Source: Scatophagus argus
Lineage: Eukaryota; Chordata; Actinopteri; Scatophagidae
Assembly: GCF_020382885.2 (NCBI RefSeq)
Contig: NC_058510.1
Coordinates: 21,676,837 to 21,740,836, forward strand
Reading direction: 5' to 3'
DNA: 64,000 nt
A program made the translations under genes and the position numbers. The notes beneath the pieces were generated by a model. The model had not been told where the DNA came from and ran no database searches. It saw nothing but the letters and a program-made list of their open reading frames with translations. Shown here in pieces: positions 1-11,967 of this stretch. The stretch's first letter is position 1; every line of letters starts with the position of its first letter.

Positions 1-189
1 AAAAAAAGAATACATGAATGTTACAGCAGTTCATTATAATTTTCATTACTATAATTTTCTTACTTGTGAAATATTAAAATCATATTGAGGTGGTAGCAAA
101 AAGTGAAACTAAACAGTTGAGATTTTGTTTTGCTTATGTTTTTAGTAATGTCATTTCTCATGTTGCAAATTGCTTTCCTGCCTGTACAA

Positions 190-418
190 CATCCATTGCA
201 CGTCTGCCCGTCCTGGGTGAGGGATCCCTCCTCTGTTGCTCACCCTGAGGTTTCTTCCATTTTTTCCTGTTAAAGGTTTTTCTGGGAGTTTTTCCTTAGT
301 CGATGTGAGGGTCGAAGGGCAGAGGATGTTGCTGATGTTATGTTAAGCCCTTTGAGACAAACTGCTTGTAAAAATGGGCTATACAAATAAAGTTGACTTG
401 ACTTGACTTGACTTGACT
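190..418 (+). repeat. 3' end of an L2-type LINE
   Basis: This is the untranslated tail of a fish L2-type LINE. It has the usual run of 'tttttcctgttaaagg'-like text and then 'ggctatacaaataaagttg'. It ends in four or five copies of TTGAC, the microsatellite-like tail of such elements. No coding part is attached, so the copy is strongly 5'-truncated. It abuts a hAT remnant on the other strand and probably inserted into it. Confidence 0.75.
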
Positions 419-423
419 GTGCA

Positions 424-686
424 GTGTAGCCTCTTTTCAGTTGTTCGAGCTTACTGGTGTGCTCGTCGCCCGTGAATTTGTCATAGCTTTCATGATTTGT
501 AACATAGTGGGGATTTATATTGAACTCTTTGAGCATTGCATTAACCTGCTTGCAGATCAGGCACATGATTTTATCCGATCCGTGAGGTACAACAAAGTAC
601 GCATTCATTTGAAATCGCCTTTTCTCCTCACCAACACAACGTTTTTTTCTCAAGGGGCCCGGCTCCGGCTCCAACTCCATCTTCAA
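424..686 (-). pseudogene. hAT transposase N-terminal fragment with BED-type zinc finger
   Basis: An open frame on the minus strand starts at an ATG at 686. It codes a basic leader and then a BED-like zinc finger: a CLIC pair near residues 42-45 and an HYVTNH pair near residues 60-65. A 'KLEQLKRG' stretch follows, as in hAT-derived proteins of the ZBED/FAM200 type. The BED finger would bind DNA for the transposase. Only about 88 of the expected several hundred residues remain. The catalytic core is absent because the frame runs into the LINE tail at about 420. The assignment rests on the finger spacing and the neighbouring motif; the exact family is not determined. Confidence 0.6.
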
Positions 687-711
687 AGCTGCGGTCCTGG
701 TCTCTAGGCCA

Positions 712-1033
712 CGGGGGACAGCCGTAGCCTAGAGGTTGGAGAAGCAGCTTGTGATCAGAGGGTCCCCACTGGATGGGCAGGAAAAATTTGGGTGTGGTGG
801 AGTGATTAATGCGAAAAGTGATGTGATTAATGCCTCCCTCCCCCTCCATTAGCCGACTGATGTGCCCTTGAGCAAGGCACTTAACCCCCCCAATATGCTC
901 CCCAGGCGCTTGATGCTGCCCACTGCTCCGGGTGTTGCATGTGTGTGTTCAACTAAGGATGGGTCAAATGCAGAAGACGAATTCAGTGTGTGTATGTAAA
1001 AATATATATACTGTCAATAAAGCTGATTCTGAT
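712..1033 (+). mobile_element. tRNA-derived SINE, copy 1
   Basis: The head has a Pol III A box ('tagcctagagg', near 725). The body and tail match a second copy at 4110-4463: 'gaaaaatttgggtgtggtgg', 'gtgcccttgagcaaggcact' and 'tgttcaactaaggatggg'. The B box is damaged here, because the 'ggttcgattcc' seen in copy 2 has been lost. The tail 'caataaagctgattctga' runs into a TTC repeat. It is non-coding and would move by borrowing LINE machinery. Confidence 0.75.
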
Positions 1034-1080
1034 TCTTCTTCTTCTTCTTCTTCTTCTTCTTCTTCTTCTTCTTCTTCTTC
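1034..1080 (+). repeat. (TTC)n microsatellite
   Basis: About fifteen uninterrupted TTC units directly follow the SINE tail and most likely grew from it. The unbroken run suggests high polymorphism. Confidence 0.9.
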
Positions 1081-1674
1081 CCTTTCCCCGAGGCAGGGTG
1101 TCAGCGCCACAGTGGTGAAATAACAACATTGCACCATGGACCTCTGGGAGTGAAGTCAAGTGAGGTCTAAATCACTGTAATTACCGCTTATCCCTACAGA
1201 TGTCGCTAAAGGCCATGAAACAGAGATTCATCATTTCGAAGCAATGTACAGTGGGATTAAAACTATCGACTGTAATTCATTGCATGCGCTCAGAAATGTT
1301 CCTGCGGGCTGCACTTTGAGAACCTTTGCACTAAACCAAGTACCAGGTGATAAATGCAAATGTCACATAAGGAGGAAATAAACCTGTATGCTTTGACCTC
1401 AAATATACTTTTTGGGAAGATTGTTGTTTTGAGTTGGGTGATATCTTTTGATGTGATGGAACAGACATAAAATGTGCAGGTTTACAATGTATATGTAGTC
1501 TATGGATAAAATGGCATGCTTACAGAGGAATACCTTCAATCACTTGCACTTATTGTGCATATCTTGCTGAATCTATGTGCACTTACTGTTTGTCTAGCTT
1601 TGAGTTCTGATTGTGCTGAAGTGCTGTGTCTATACCTGATGCATTTAGTGAATAAAAAGTGGCTTTGATTCAGA

Positions 1675-3290
1675 ATCAGCTTTATTTGCCAAGTATATGT
1701 GACCATACAAGGAATTGGACTCCGGATTTTTCTCTCTCCTGTGCACCATAAAAAATACAAATAATAATAATAATAAAAATTAAAAATCAAGTATTTACAA
1801 AAAGGAAAAACAAGATATAAATATATGTACATGTAGTGCAAACAGCGCGATGGTTAATGCAATGTCAGGTGGATTGCGGGGAGATCAATGAGACAGCCTA
1901 GGGGAAGAAACTGTTTTTGTGTCTGGTAGTCTTGGCATACAGAGCTCTGTAATGCCTACCAGAGGGAAGCAGATCAAACAGTTCATGTGCAGGGTGTGAG
2001 GGGTCTGCAGTGATGCTTCCTACCCGTTTTTTGACCCTGGACTGGTATAAGTCCTGAATGGAGGGCAAGTCGGCTCTGATGATTGTTCCTGCAGACCTGA
2101 TTATCTGTTGCAGTCTGTTCTTGTCCTGTTTGGTGGCCGATCCAAACCAGACAGTGATCGAATGATGGTCAGCAGCTCCTGAGGCAGGTTTAACTTCTTC
2201 AGCTGTTGCGCAACCTCTGCTGGGCCTTTTTCCTGATGAGGTCTATGTGGGACTTCCACTTGAGATCCCGGGCAATTCTGGTTCCCAGGAACTTAAAGGA
2301 GCTCACAGTAGACACTGTGCTGTTGAGAATGGTGAAGGGGGGTAAGGTGGGTGGGTTCTTTCTAAAGTTCACTGTCATCTCCACAGTCTTGAATGGGTTT
2401 AGCTCCAGGCTGTTCAGACCAGGGTTTCTGGAATGATGGTGTTGAATGCAGAACTGAAGTCCACGAACAGGATCCTAGCGTACGTCCCTGGGGTGTCAAG
2501 GTGATGGAGGATGAAGTGCAGTCCCATGTTGACTGCGTCATCCACCGACCGGTTTGCCTGGTAGGCAAACTGCAGGGGGTCAAGCAGGGGGGCTGTGATG
2601 AGCTTCAGGTGGTTCAGCACCAGCCTGTCGAAGGATTTCATGATCACAGACGACATGGTCAAGGGTCTGTAGTTATTCAACCCTGTGATCGTGGGTTATT
2701 TGGGGACTGGGATGATGGTGGAACATTTGAAGCAGGAGGGTACTTCACACAGCTTCAGAGATCTGTTGAAGATCTGGGTGAAGATGGGTGCCAACTGGTC
2801 AGCGCAGATTCTCAGACAGGAGGGAGACACTCCATCGGGTCCTGGAGTCTTCCTGGTCTTCTGCCTCTGGAAGAGCTGATGCACCTCCTCCACATTGACC
2901 TTCAGTGCTGGTGGGAGGTTTGAGTTGAGGGGGGAGGGGGTGAACCTGAACCTGAACCTGTTCAGTTCCTCTGCTAGTACCTTGTTACCCACAGGGTGGG
3001 AGGATGGGCTCCTGTAGTTGGTGATGTTTCTCAGGCCCTTTCACACTGAGGCAGGGTTGTTGGCTGAAAACTTGTTTTTCAACTTCTCAGAGTAGCACCT
3101 CTTTGCAGCTCTGATCTCCCTCATCAGTGTGTTCCTGGCCTGTTTGTACAGGGCCCTGTCCCCCCACTTCTATGGGCCTCCTCCTTGGCCTGGCACAGCT
3201 TTCTGAGTATGTTGGTGAACCAGGGTTTATTGTTGTTGTATGTGTGGAAGGTATTGGTCTATACACACGAGTCCTCACAAAACAGAAAAC
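1675..3290 (-). pseudogene. LINE reverse-transcriptase pseudogene (family A, jockey/CR1-Rex1-like)
   Basis: Read on the minus strand, this holds pieces of a non-LTR retrotransposon reverse transcriptase in order. A 'GPDGVSPSCLR' block lies near 2840. A 'LLDPLQFAYQANRSVDDAV' block and the catalytic motif A 'FVDFSSAFNTI' lie near 2430-2560. A 'TVNFRKNPPTLPP' and 'FKFLGT' thumb block lies near 2200-2390. The element's 3' end is near 1675, with 'caaataaagctgattctga' on the minus strand. Frames break repeatedly and the segment carrying the catalytic FADD motif is missing between the 2414 and 2384 blocks. The copy is therefore dead. The same family recurs at 8.3, 18.4, 26.2 and 37 kb. Confidence 0.8.
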
Positions 3291-3361
3291 TACCGGGAAA
3301 CTAACAAAAAGTACATAAAAGATCGTCCACAGGTGGAGAGAAACTCAGACAGTCCGACTGT

Positions 3362-3680
3362 ATGGTAGGAGAAAAGCTAAATGTTGGCTTCACCACCAGA
3401 GCTACCCTCCACAGGTTCCTTGAGGATGGAGAAATCACAGCTCAGGAGATGCAGCTATTCCAGCAGGCAGCACTGCCATTTTTGGTCAGGGCTATTGACT
3501 ATGGACTCTGCAACCTCCCCCTGAAGGAGGCTCTTCTGAAGCTGAAGATTTGTTGATGTGCAGCAGAGGGCTGAGTGTGGGGTGGAAGATGCCCTGTACT
3601 TTGGAGACAGGCAAGGGTTTCCACATTTTCCAGGATTTCAACATGTTGAATATTTTGTTCAGTTTAATTTTGATCATGGT
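3362..3680 (+). pseudogene. possible hAT-type transposase-derived fragment
   Basis: A 64-residue open frame reads 'TTRATLHRFLEDGEITAQE' followed by 'AIDYGLCNLPLKEALLK'. It continues, after a stop and frame change, into a stretch like 'QQRAECGVEDALYF'. This pattern resembles an accessory region that I associate with unnamed fish hAT/zinc-finger transposon proteins. No zinc finger or catalytic residue is visible, so the family call is tentative. It ends before an L2 3' tail. Confidence 0.35.
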
Positions 3681-3714
3681 CACAAAATAAATCCTTAAAC
3701 AGTTCTTTACACGT

Positions 3715-3945
3715 GGTGCTCTTTTTAGATTTCAGGAACTACTTCCTCTCCATATGCCACAAGAACAGGACAAGGATCCTGCTCAAGGTTTCTTCCTGTT
3801 AAAAGGGAGTTTTTCCTTGCTACTGTCTGCTTGCTCGGAGGTTCAGTCTCCCACAAGGTGGGTGAGGACTACTTGGAGTATCAACTCATGGATATCCCTA
3901 TGCCCCAAGATCCCACCACCTTTAAATTGAATTGAATAAATATTT
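3715..3945 (+). repeat. 3' untranslated end of an L2-type LINE
   Basis: The text 'caaggtttcttcctgttaaa', 'gggagtttttccttgc' and 'ctgtctgcttgctcggagg' is the characteristic 3' UTR of fish L2 elements. It ends in 'aaattgaattgaataaa'. No coding sequence is attached, so the copy is 5'-truncated. Confidence 0.75.
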
Positions 3946-4109
3946 TTTTTGTATGAATTTGTGCGTGGCAGGGGAGATTCCATGATCACTAAGGTGGTTC
4001 ACCCGGGGCAAGTCTTGGCCATTGCACTCCGGTTGTGCTTGTGGAATCTTGACTGCATAATTTCTGGTAGTGGGGGACTGCGTTCGCGCTCTCCCCTGAT
4101 TTTTTTGGG

Positions 4110-4463
4110 GGGGGCAGCCGTGGCCTAGAGGTTGGAGAAGCGGCTTGTGATCGGAGGGTCACCGGTTCGATTCCCCCACCGGACGAGCAAGAAAAATTTG
4201 GGTGTGGTGGAGTGATTAATGCGATTAAAAAATGCTCCCCCCCTTCATTAGCCGGCTGATGTGCCCTTGAGCAAGGCACTTAAGCCTTCAATATGCTCCC
4301 CGGGCGCTCGATGCTGCCCACTGCTCCTGTGTGTGTTTCACTGCATGTAATTTGCCGGGTGTTGCATGTGTGTGTTCAACTAAGGATGGGATAAATGCAG
4401 TAGTAAAATTCAGTATGTGTGTATGTAAAAATATATATATACTGCCAATAAAAGTTGATAATA
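4110..4463 (+). mobile_element. tRNA-derived SINE, copy 2 (both Pol III boxes intact)
   Basis: The head is tRNA-like, with an A box 'tggcctagagg' at 4121 and a B box 'ggttcgattcc' at 4164-4174 at normal spacing. The body matches copy 1 at 712-1033. The tail is 'gccaataaaagttgataat'. It is followed by a stub of an L2 3' end at 4500-4556. With both boxes intact this copy is structurally closer to a source SINE than copy 1. Confidence 0.8.
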
Positions 4464-4499
4464 AAAAAAGAACAGAAATCCACCAAAATCTAAAAAAAT

Positions 4500-4556
4500 T
4501 ATGTAAAGCCTTTTGAGACAAACTGCTTGTAAAAATGGGCTATACAAATAAAGTTG
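4500..4556 (+). repeat. L2-type LINE 3' tail stub
   Basis: About 55 bases match the end of the LINE tail at 330-415 ('gacaaactgcttgtaaaaat' then 'ctatacaaataaagttg'). It is an extremely truncated insertion or relic. Confidence 0.65.
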
Positions 4557-4749
4557 TCTTGTCTCCATAAATTGTAAATTCAGCGGTTGCTGGCCTCCTC
4601 TCAGAGACCTTTAATGTCTGCACGTCCCTGCTGGCTCACTGTGACTGTTCTCATCACTGGATGGGATAGTGGCATTTCCTGAGTGTGACGTTTTATTTCT
4701 CTGTGCTTCATACCACCATAAAGGGGAAATTATGATAATAGTGCCCACA

Positions 4750-5250
4750 TATTTTAGAGAACAGACTCAATAGAATCATTAAGAACGCCAGCCATGTTGT
4801 GGGAGAGGAACTGGACTTTCTGACAGTGGTGTCTGAGAGGAGGATGTTGTCCAAAATAAGAACTACACTGGACTTTCCTTCTCACTCTCTCCACAATGTG
4901 CTGATCAGCTACAGGAGCACGTTCAGCAACAGACTCTTACTCCCACGATGCACCACAGAGCGACACAGGAAATCATTCCTGCCTGTCGCCATCAAACTGC
5001 TAAACTCTGCATTGTGACGGACACACTTACTTTTATATATACAATGTATATACTGTTTCACACATGCAAATACCTGTATTTTAAAATTTTTAACACATGT
5101 AAATACCTGTATTTTTAGATTTATACTATCTTGTTTTTGTTTTTCATATTTTTATATCTTTCACTTTTCTTTCTTGGTCAGGAAAACTGCTAGTGCAATG
5201 TCTGTACGAAAAAGAATTTCCCTTTGGGGATAAATAAATTCTGATTCTGA
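4750..5250 (+). pseudogene. LINE family B, C-terminal end and 3' UTR
   Basis: The frame 4799-5017 codes the last part of a LINE ORF2, with 'RRMLSKIRTTLDFPSHSLH', 'LLLPRCTTERHRKSF' and the terminal 'VAIKLLNSAL' before a stop. A near-identical stretch lies on the minus strand at 30998-31186, so the two are copies of one family (called B here). The 3' UTR ends in 'ggggataaataaattctga'. It encodes only the region after the reverse-transcriptase palm and cannot be functional. Confidence 0.8.
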
Positions 5251-5275
5251 AAAGGCCTCTAAAATAGATTGCCAA

Positions 5276-5440
5276 AATCCAGGTACCTGGGCCTCCATAT
5301 AACAGACAACTTCAACTGGAGCAACAACACTTCCTGCCTCATCAGGAAGGCACACCAGCGCCTCTACTTCCTCAGGAGGCTGAGGCGTGAGGCGCAACTG
5401 GGGAGCTCAGTCCTGACATGTTTTTACGGATGTGTGGTGA
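5276..5440 (+). pseudogene. LINE family B-like internal fragment
   Basis: About 55 codons read 'YLGLHITDNFNWSNNTS', then 'LIRKAHQRLYFLRRLRR' and 'LTCFYGCVV'. This is the conserved post-palm region of jockey-superfamily LINEs. It follows the end of the previous LINE copy and is a separate truncated piece. No catalytic motif is present. Confidence 0.7.
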
Positions 5441-8271
5441 GCTAATATTTTTGCTAGGATTTTTGCATCTGTGTTCAGGAGGGAGACAGGGCTGCGTCGG
5501 AAAATTAAAATTAAAAGACTTCTCGGACTTTGTGGCGCATATACACGCTGACGCGTGTGCGCACACACACACACACACACACACTAGGAGAAGTGGACTC
5601 TTTCATCAGCTTGTATATATTTCAAGTGCTTGGTGACATGTTTGGCGTGGTGTACGCCATGGACGCTTCGGCGCTGTAATTTCAGCCCGCTGCGTCGCTC
5701 ACTCACCACAACCACAACTCACCCATGTCAATTTTCTCCCCAGTTTAGCATCCAGGCGTGTGGTGAGGTACCCACTACTCGTCCACCTCTTCATTTCAAT
5801 TTGTAAAGACTCTGGTTTGTCATACACTCATAGTCACCTGCACTCCCAGTCCGGCTCCACTGCTCCTCTGCGGAAGCGCGCCGCTGCAGGGGCGGACTTT
5901 ATTGGGCACAGGGCAAGGGGGCACGGCCCATTGCACTCAGGGGTTTTTATTTTCTTTATGGTGTTGGCTGTGGTGTTTGTATAAAGTTATTGAGTGGTGG
6001 GTAAATATTTGGTGAGTGGATAAATTAAATAATGTATTATTTATTTTTTTGTATTTATTTATTATGATTATGTAACCAGCTTTAAGAATATAAAAGTGAA
6101 TTACAGTAATAATGATAACTAATAAAGGAATCTGGGCCAGAATCAGAAGATACCAAATTCGACAGGAGCCAATATACTGAGCAACGATAATGAGACAGAC
6201 ACAAGAATAACAGTTGAGTAGCCACTCTTATATTGTGCACAATGAACCAAGCAAATTGTTTGTACAGGATACGAGGTACAACAACAGTGGAAGAAAAATA
6301 AAAAAGTAGTGTGCACACTAAAAAATAAAAGAGATGTCTGTTGGGGCCCTTGAATGAAAGGAAAGTTGGTTGAAGTGTAATTGTTGTAGAGTTGATGTAG
6401 TGAACCTGTTTCCAAGGATCGTTGTATTGTAATGTAAGTGTTTAGTGTGCGTGTGAATGGGTGCGTGTACGTGGGTAATCTCCTCGGTGCTGGACTTCCT
6501 TCAGGGTATTTGGCTCGCCATCAGTTTCAGCAAGTTCATTGTGGACCACGTTCGTCCTCAAGAAAAAAACCTGACCTACAAGCAGGGTCAGAAAGCTTAC
6601 ATTCAACACCATTCTCTCAGATGCATCATTCTGGATATCTAATGTCAAGAGATGTACACCTTTTACATCTATTTCTGACATGAATCATCTCTATCCAAAT
6701 CTCAAATCTCTCGGAGTTGTACAACATTTAATCGCGCATTCTTTATGAGACTAAGTATTAAAGTGCTCACGTGTTTACTTGCTGTTCGTGTGAACAGTGT
6801 TTCAATAATCATTAACATTCAAAACCATGTGCAAATAAACTAACAGTACTCTTTCTGAGTTAAGATTTAGTGGTATTAAAGAAGTGTGCTTAATTTACTC
6901 TGACACTATAGGCCTATTCATGACAAAGAGATGCACTAAAAATTACCCTCTAGTTACCTTAAACTCAGTTGAGCAACATAACATGTTCAATCAATTGCAC
7001 AGTACAAATGAAACATTACATTCATTACAACATGTAAAACTATTCTCTTATCTCTTTAAATTGGCATTAGAAAAATAAAACATCATATACATACATTCAC
7101 ACATCAGAATAAATCGACAATCATACCACAGAAATATTCAGAAACACTGCACCATTATTCAATTCAGTTCGCTAATGATATTAATATCACCACTGCTTTC
7201 TTTTAACACATGGAGAACAAAAGGGATAATGGCGCCAGAGCAGCTAAAATGGCACATTTCTCACCGTTGCTGTGTGCAAATCAAGGTGAAGCACGCTGGT
7301 GTCGAACTTCGTAATAGCTCTCCAGATGAAGGGCAAGCAGTTAGCCGACGTAACTTCCTTCTGTTGTTCTGTCACACTGCTCCGGACCTCCAGTGGATGT
7401 GCTACGACTCTTGCTTTTCTCTTTTCAACGTAACTTCGAGTATTTCCCCTCTTTTTCCTTTTCCTCTTCACACGCAGCTGACCATGCTTCTCTGGCTGAA
7501 ATTGCAAAAGGGCTGAAGAAGAACGCGCTTGCACTTCGTTTTCGCGACGACAGACAGAGCGTGGCCTGCGTGACTTCTGATTGGCTGCTTAGACTACGCA
7601 ACCCCCCACGTGGGGCTATGTGAACTGTGTGGTGCATTCAATTTCAATAGGGAAACTAACAATGCCAACGTGAACAATTTGCCAGTGTGAACAAATAAAA
7701 ATATGGCAATTAAACAGTCTCTTTTTGGCTTTTAGTGTATTTAGTTAACTGTATGTTCTTTTGTTGTTTTCTTTTAATCCACCTGGCTACAATTAGCATA
7801 TTGTATGGACCATTATGTCTGTTGGTAATCCCCTCCATAATGGTTTCGACCATTTGGGCTCAACAAGCAGCCCTATTTAAAGGAGCCTCATTTTGCTCTT
7901 GTTGTTCCTTGGGAGAACTACTATGTACTGCTGTGAGTGTTTGCTATTGGTGTTTTTGGTTCCTGCATTGTTCCCGTCTGTGAAAACCCTGTGTTCCGGG
8001 AGAATAAAAGGGCTTTTCCTGGCACCTGACGCTTTGCTGCCTCCTACTTTCAATCTCTTCTGCCTGAATCCGATCTTGCCGAGATCCCGTTATTCGGGGA
8101 GACCACTCTGGTCTCTCACAGACCTACAATTAAGTAATCTACAATTAAGAGGGTTCTTATCCTTTTTAAGCAGCAGCGAAATAACTGCTTCATGCATGGA
8201 AGGGGGTAAATATCTTGAGAGGAGGGATTCTTCAAATACTGATAGTAATAAAGCTGAGCTGATTCTCAATT
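5441..8271. other. stretch without recognisable genes
   Basis: A CA repeat lies at 5561-5583. A GC-rich patch at 5640-5900 and a CpG-containing patch at 7250-7630 carry only short frames that look like chance. At 7960-8110 there is unassigned unique-looking sequence. The 3' part ends in a poly-A run (8272-8290) that adjoins the LINE tail at 8296. I found no conserved protein motif on either strand. Confidence 0.5.
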
Positions 8272-8295
8272 TAAAAAAAAAAAAAAAAAACTGTC

Positions 8296-9510
8296 GGAAA
8301 GATACAAGATACAAGATAGGTTTATTTGTCACACACACAATCATACACGGTTTTATGTCCCTGCCACCAAATAGGTAAGTAAAAATTAAAAATTAAATAT
8401 TGTAAAATAGAAACCTTATTAAAAATAAAATTAAAAATGTGAGAATGTGCCATATTTACGTGTGCAGTATTTACATGTAGTGCATGTAGTGCAGGTGGGA
8501 GTCTTATTGTTCAGATTAACGCTTTCTGTTGAGCAGACGGATGGCCTGGGGAAAGAAGCTTTTTCTCATCCTCTCCGTGTGTGGGACATGCCAGTTCCGC
8601 TGAATCCAGTGCAGCCCGCAGAGCGGCCTCTGATTGGTCAGTCCACTGTGATACTTCTCTGACTGCAGGAGATTCCTGCTTCAGCCGTTATTTATATTTC
8701 GGCATGAGGAGGACTGCACTGTGGTCCGAAAGGCCAAATGGAGGCAGAGACTTTGCCTTGTAACCATCCTTGAAAGGAGAGTAACAGTGGTCCAGAGTCC
8801 GCTCTCCTCTGGTGGGGCAGTCCATGTGTTGTTTAAACTCCGGTATCACCTTCCTCAGGTTAGCACGGTTAAAGTCCCCGGCCACGATGTGGGCTGCGTC
8901 AGGCTGGTTAGCTTGAAAGGTGGATATAGCCTCATGTAGCTTGGTGAGAGCAGTGTCCGTGTTCGCCTGAGGTGGGATGTAAACAGCGCTGATGATGACG
9001 GTGAACTGAGAAGAACTCCGCTGGTTGAACGGCGTGGTCCGGAGTCAGGGGGGTCAGCCATGTCTCAGTGAGGCAGATGACAGTACAGTCATGTATATCC
9101 CTCTGGAACTTTATTCTGGCCCTGAGTTCATCAAGCTTGTTTTCCAGTGACTGGACATTGGCGAGTAGGATGCTGTGCAGAGGTGAATGGTGTGCTCTGC
9201 GTCTCAGTCTGTTCCTAACGCCGGCTCATTTCCCTAGGGGCCTCCTCCGTGACCTGCGGCTTGCATGTCCATTGTTGTTGTTGTAGCCTGTCAGTAGGAT
9301 GTCGACGGGCCAGGTCGGGTCCGGAATTAAGTTGATAGGAGCACAATTTGAGTACTGTGTTCCAAGGTTAATTCGGGTCTGTCTGTCGTATGTGTTACGA
9401 CCTAAAACGGGATGGCTTAACAAGTTAAAAATTACGCTAAAAACGACTATATACAAACAAATCTCGGGAGCAGGTACGACAGCGGTCGACCTCACCAGCG
9501 CCATCTTGAA
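8296..9510 (-). pseudogene. LINE family A copy, endonuclease part fused to 3' end
   Basis: On the minus strand the 5' part (9504-9226) reads 'YDRQTRINLGTQ' and is typical of the start of this family's ORF2. The frame 8885-8688 is the endonuclease domain, with 'AGDFNRANLRKVIPE', 'CPTRGERTLDHCY' and 'FGLSDHSAVLL' (the SDH catalytic triplet). The sequence then passes directly into the element's 3' end (8640-8296), which closes with the repeated 'acaagat' tail. The whole reverse transcriptase is missing, so this is an internally deleted copy rather than a simple 5' truncation. Confidence 0.75.
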
Positions 9511-9559
9511 GAACAGCCATCTGGCCTGTGGGATTTGCCACTTTGCATGTCTCTAATCG

Positions 9560-10850
9560 TTGAGACTACCTCTCCAATTCTGTGACTAACTCAGAATTTA
9601 CAGATGGTATATTCAGGGACTTATAGAATTCTCCAACTTCATATGAATCAGTGGTTAAGTCAGAGGTGTACAATAACTGATAGAACTTGCTAAAACAGGA
9701 GTTAATGTCTTTGCTATCAGTACATTTACCTGATCATCATGTATTGCTGGAATTATTTAGTTAGCGGATTTTTGGTGCAGCTGACGTGCATGCAGTTGCT
9801 TGCAGTCCTTTTCCCCGTGTTCATAGTGGCCATGTCTTGCTTTGGAAATAAGATACTCAGCCTGTCAAGTAGTCAAGTTGTCAAACTCTGTTTGTAGTGT
9901 CATACGACTTTTAATTAAATCAGCTGAGGGGGAGTGGCTGTATAACCTATCCAGTTCTAGTATTTTATTGGTTAACTGTTTAAGGTGTTCAGTGTTTGTC
10001 TTTTTTTTTTGTTCGCACAATATGAAATAATTTGACCCCTTAGGTATGCCTTTAATGACTCCCAGACAGTGGAGGCCGACATTCCTGGAGTTTGGTTGAT
10101 CTTAAGAAAGAATTTGATTTCAGGTTATTTAAAACTTACAAACTCTTCCTCTGAGAGAAACAGAGCATTATTTCACCATGGGCGATAGATGGGCTGTGTG
10201 TCAGGAATAAGTATTTTCATACTCAGAGGCCCATGATCTGAAATAACTATGGCTTTGTAATCACATTCTACTATAGAATGTAGAATTCTCTCGTCGAGAA
10301 AGAAACAATCAATGCACGAATATGTTTTATGGACTAGGGAGAAGAAATAATAGGCCCTTGAAGTCGGGTTACGGAAACGCCACACATCAGCTACTCCATA
10401 AGTCTCAAGAAATAGATTGATAGTTTGAGCAGATTTGGTCAGGAGTGTTCTCCCGAGAGTACTCCAATCAAGGGACACTCCAATTATAAGATTATGTGTT
10501 GACATGTTCAGTAGAAAAGAAAAAAAATGATTACAGATTGTCCCAATTTGGCGCATAAATACAGGCGAGTATGACTGGAAGTGTGTATAATTCCCCAACC
10601 ACAATAACGTATCACCCAGCTGAGTCAGTCTGTACATTGGACACTGTAAATTGCACACTGTTGCTAATCATAATAACCACCCCTCTTGCCTTGGACTGAA
10701 AGTTGGATTGGAACACCTGACCTGCCCATCTCCTGCGAAGACGCAGATTATTGACTGAACATATATGGGTCTCCTGTAAAAATGCAATGTCTGTGTTAAT
10801 GTAACCGGGATAATAAAATGTCCCAGTGTGTGAAGGGGACGTGAACACAT
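9560..10850 (-). pseudogene. L1-type LINE endonuclease fragment
   Basis: Two overlapping frames, 10848-10612 and 10658-10173, cover an apurinic-endonuclease-like domain of the L1 clade. 'TDIAFLQETHI' is the conserved block with the catalytic glutamate, 'ARGVVIMI' follows, and 'DYKAIVISDHGPLSM' is the C-terminal SDH block. A frameshift near 10630 separates them. The core 'GDFN' motif is altered ('GVSLDWS'). The remaining minus-strand sequence down to about 9560 is stop-rich. This LINE differs from the jockey-type copies nearby. Confidence 0.65.
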
Positions 10851-11967
10851 CTGTTCACATTTTTGCTCGCGAGACTACGAGTGGCCAATCACGGCGCTTG
10901 CAGCGCCTATTACAAGCTGTCTGTGCCGGCTCCCATGTAGAGGTGTGGGAGAAGGCTACGGACAGCTGCAACAGGTGGGATTCTTTAGACAAATGTTCGT
11001 TTCATTGTATATCGGTTGTAATCCTAATGCTTATCGATGATTGTACAACTAGATCAAATGCCAACTACTGCGAGGGTAGACGCCGTTTGGTCGCACGTTG
11101 TGACGGCTGTACAAGAGGAATTGGTGAGTCGCTGTTGTTTGTGCTAAAAGGCATTGGCTTGACACGCTAATGCATTTAACATAATTAGTATCCAGCTTAA
11201 TTATTATTATACAGCTTACTACTCTGGTACAATGGTATTTTGTATTTTGTATATGAGGTTGATTTGGAATGTTTTGATTTATTATGAGCACATTTCATTT
11301 TCTACTGCATTTCTGAATGTATTTAAAAAGTGTTTTGTTCTATTGATGTAAATGGAATTTATTTGAATTCATTATTTATGGTGTACACCACAACATATCA
11401 TATACATGTGATATTGTAATTAAAATGGTCCTGTTTATTTGATACAGGCCAGGTTCACCAGTTGTGGTGATAAACTGATGGCGATCTACTGAACTGCCCG
11501 GAGTTGAAGAACCTTTAGCCAGCTTTTCCTGATGGTCTGGTAGGAAACTGCTGCAGCCCAGTTCCTCCACCTTCTTACTCACTCACACACATGCACAATT
11601 GCCTATGGATCATTACACTTAAAGGACATTACTGTGTGTTGGACTGTTCTGTGTGTTGCCGATCTGGTACCCAGGTTGGTGGGTGCTACTTCCTGGGCTG
11701 TATTATTTTCCTTAGTTGATGTCTTTATTATTTTTGTTGCAACTAAAACTGTTAAAGTGCACTTAGCAAGCTAAAAGCTTGCAGACTGTAAATATCGGGT
11801 TATTGGTTGTTGTGTGTTTGTTGTCATTTATTGTTAATACAAGGCGGCAAACAAATCTGTATGGTGTGTGTGTGTTTTATGTACTGGGCCAACTTCTCCC
11901 TGAGCCGAACCACGTCTTCTGATTATACTAGTCCATCATCTCATCAAGCTAAACACTAAAAACTCAA
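10851..11967. other. stretch without recognisable genes
   Basis: Short frames such as 10826-11170 have no familiar motif. A T-rich segment at 11640-11900 precedes the Gypsy fragment. It could be retroelement LTR material, but no repeat partner is visible here. Confidence 0.4.

Noticed and set aside
932..1123. Plus-strand frame with a long serine run
   Set aside because: The serines are a translated TTC microsatellite after a SINE tail.
2393..2923. A 176-residue plus-strand open frame
   Set aside because: It is the reverse complement of clear LINE reverse-transcriptase frames on the minus strand and has no motif of its own.
4110..4185. A genuine tRNA gene
   Set aside because: It has A and B boxes but cannot form a full cloverleaf, and the body continues as a SINE.
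7244..7534. Basic 96-residue minus-strand frame
   Set aside because: Low-complexity basic and serine-rich text with no conserved motif. The plus strand at the same place is equally open.
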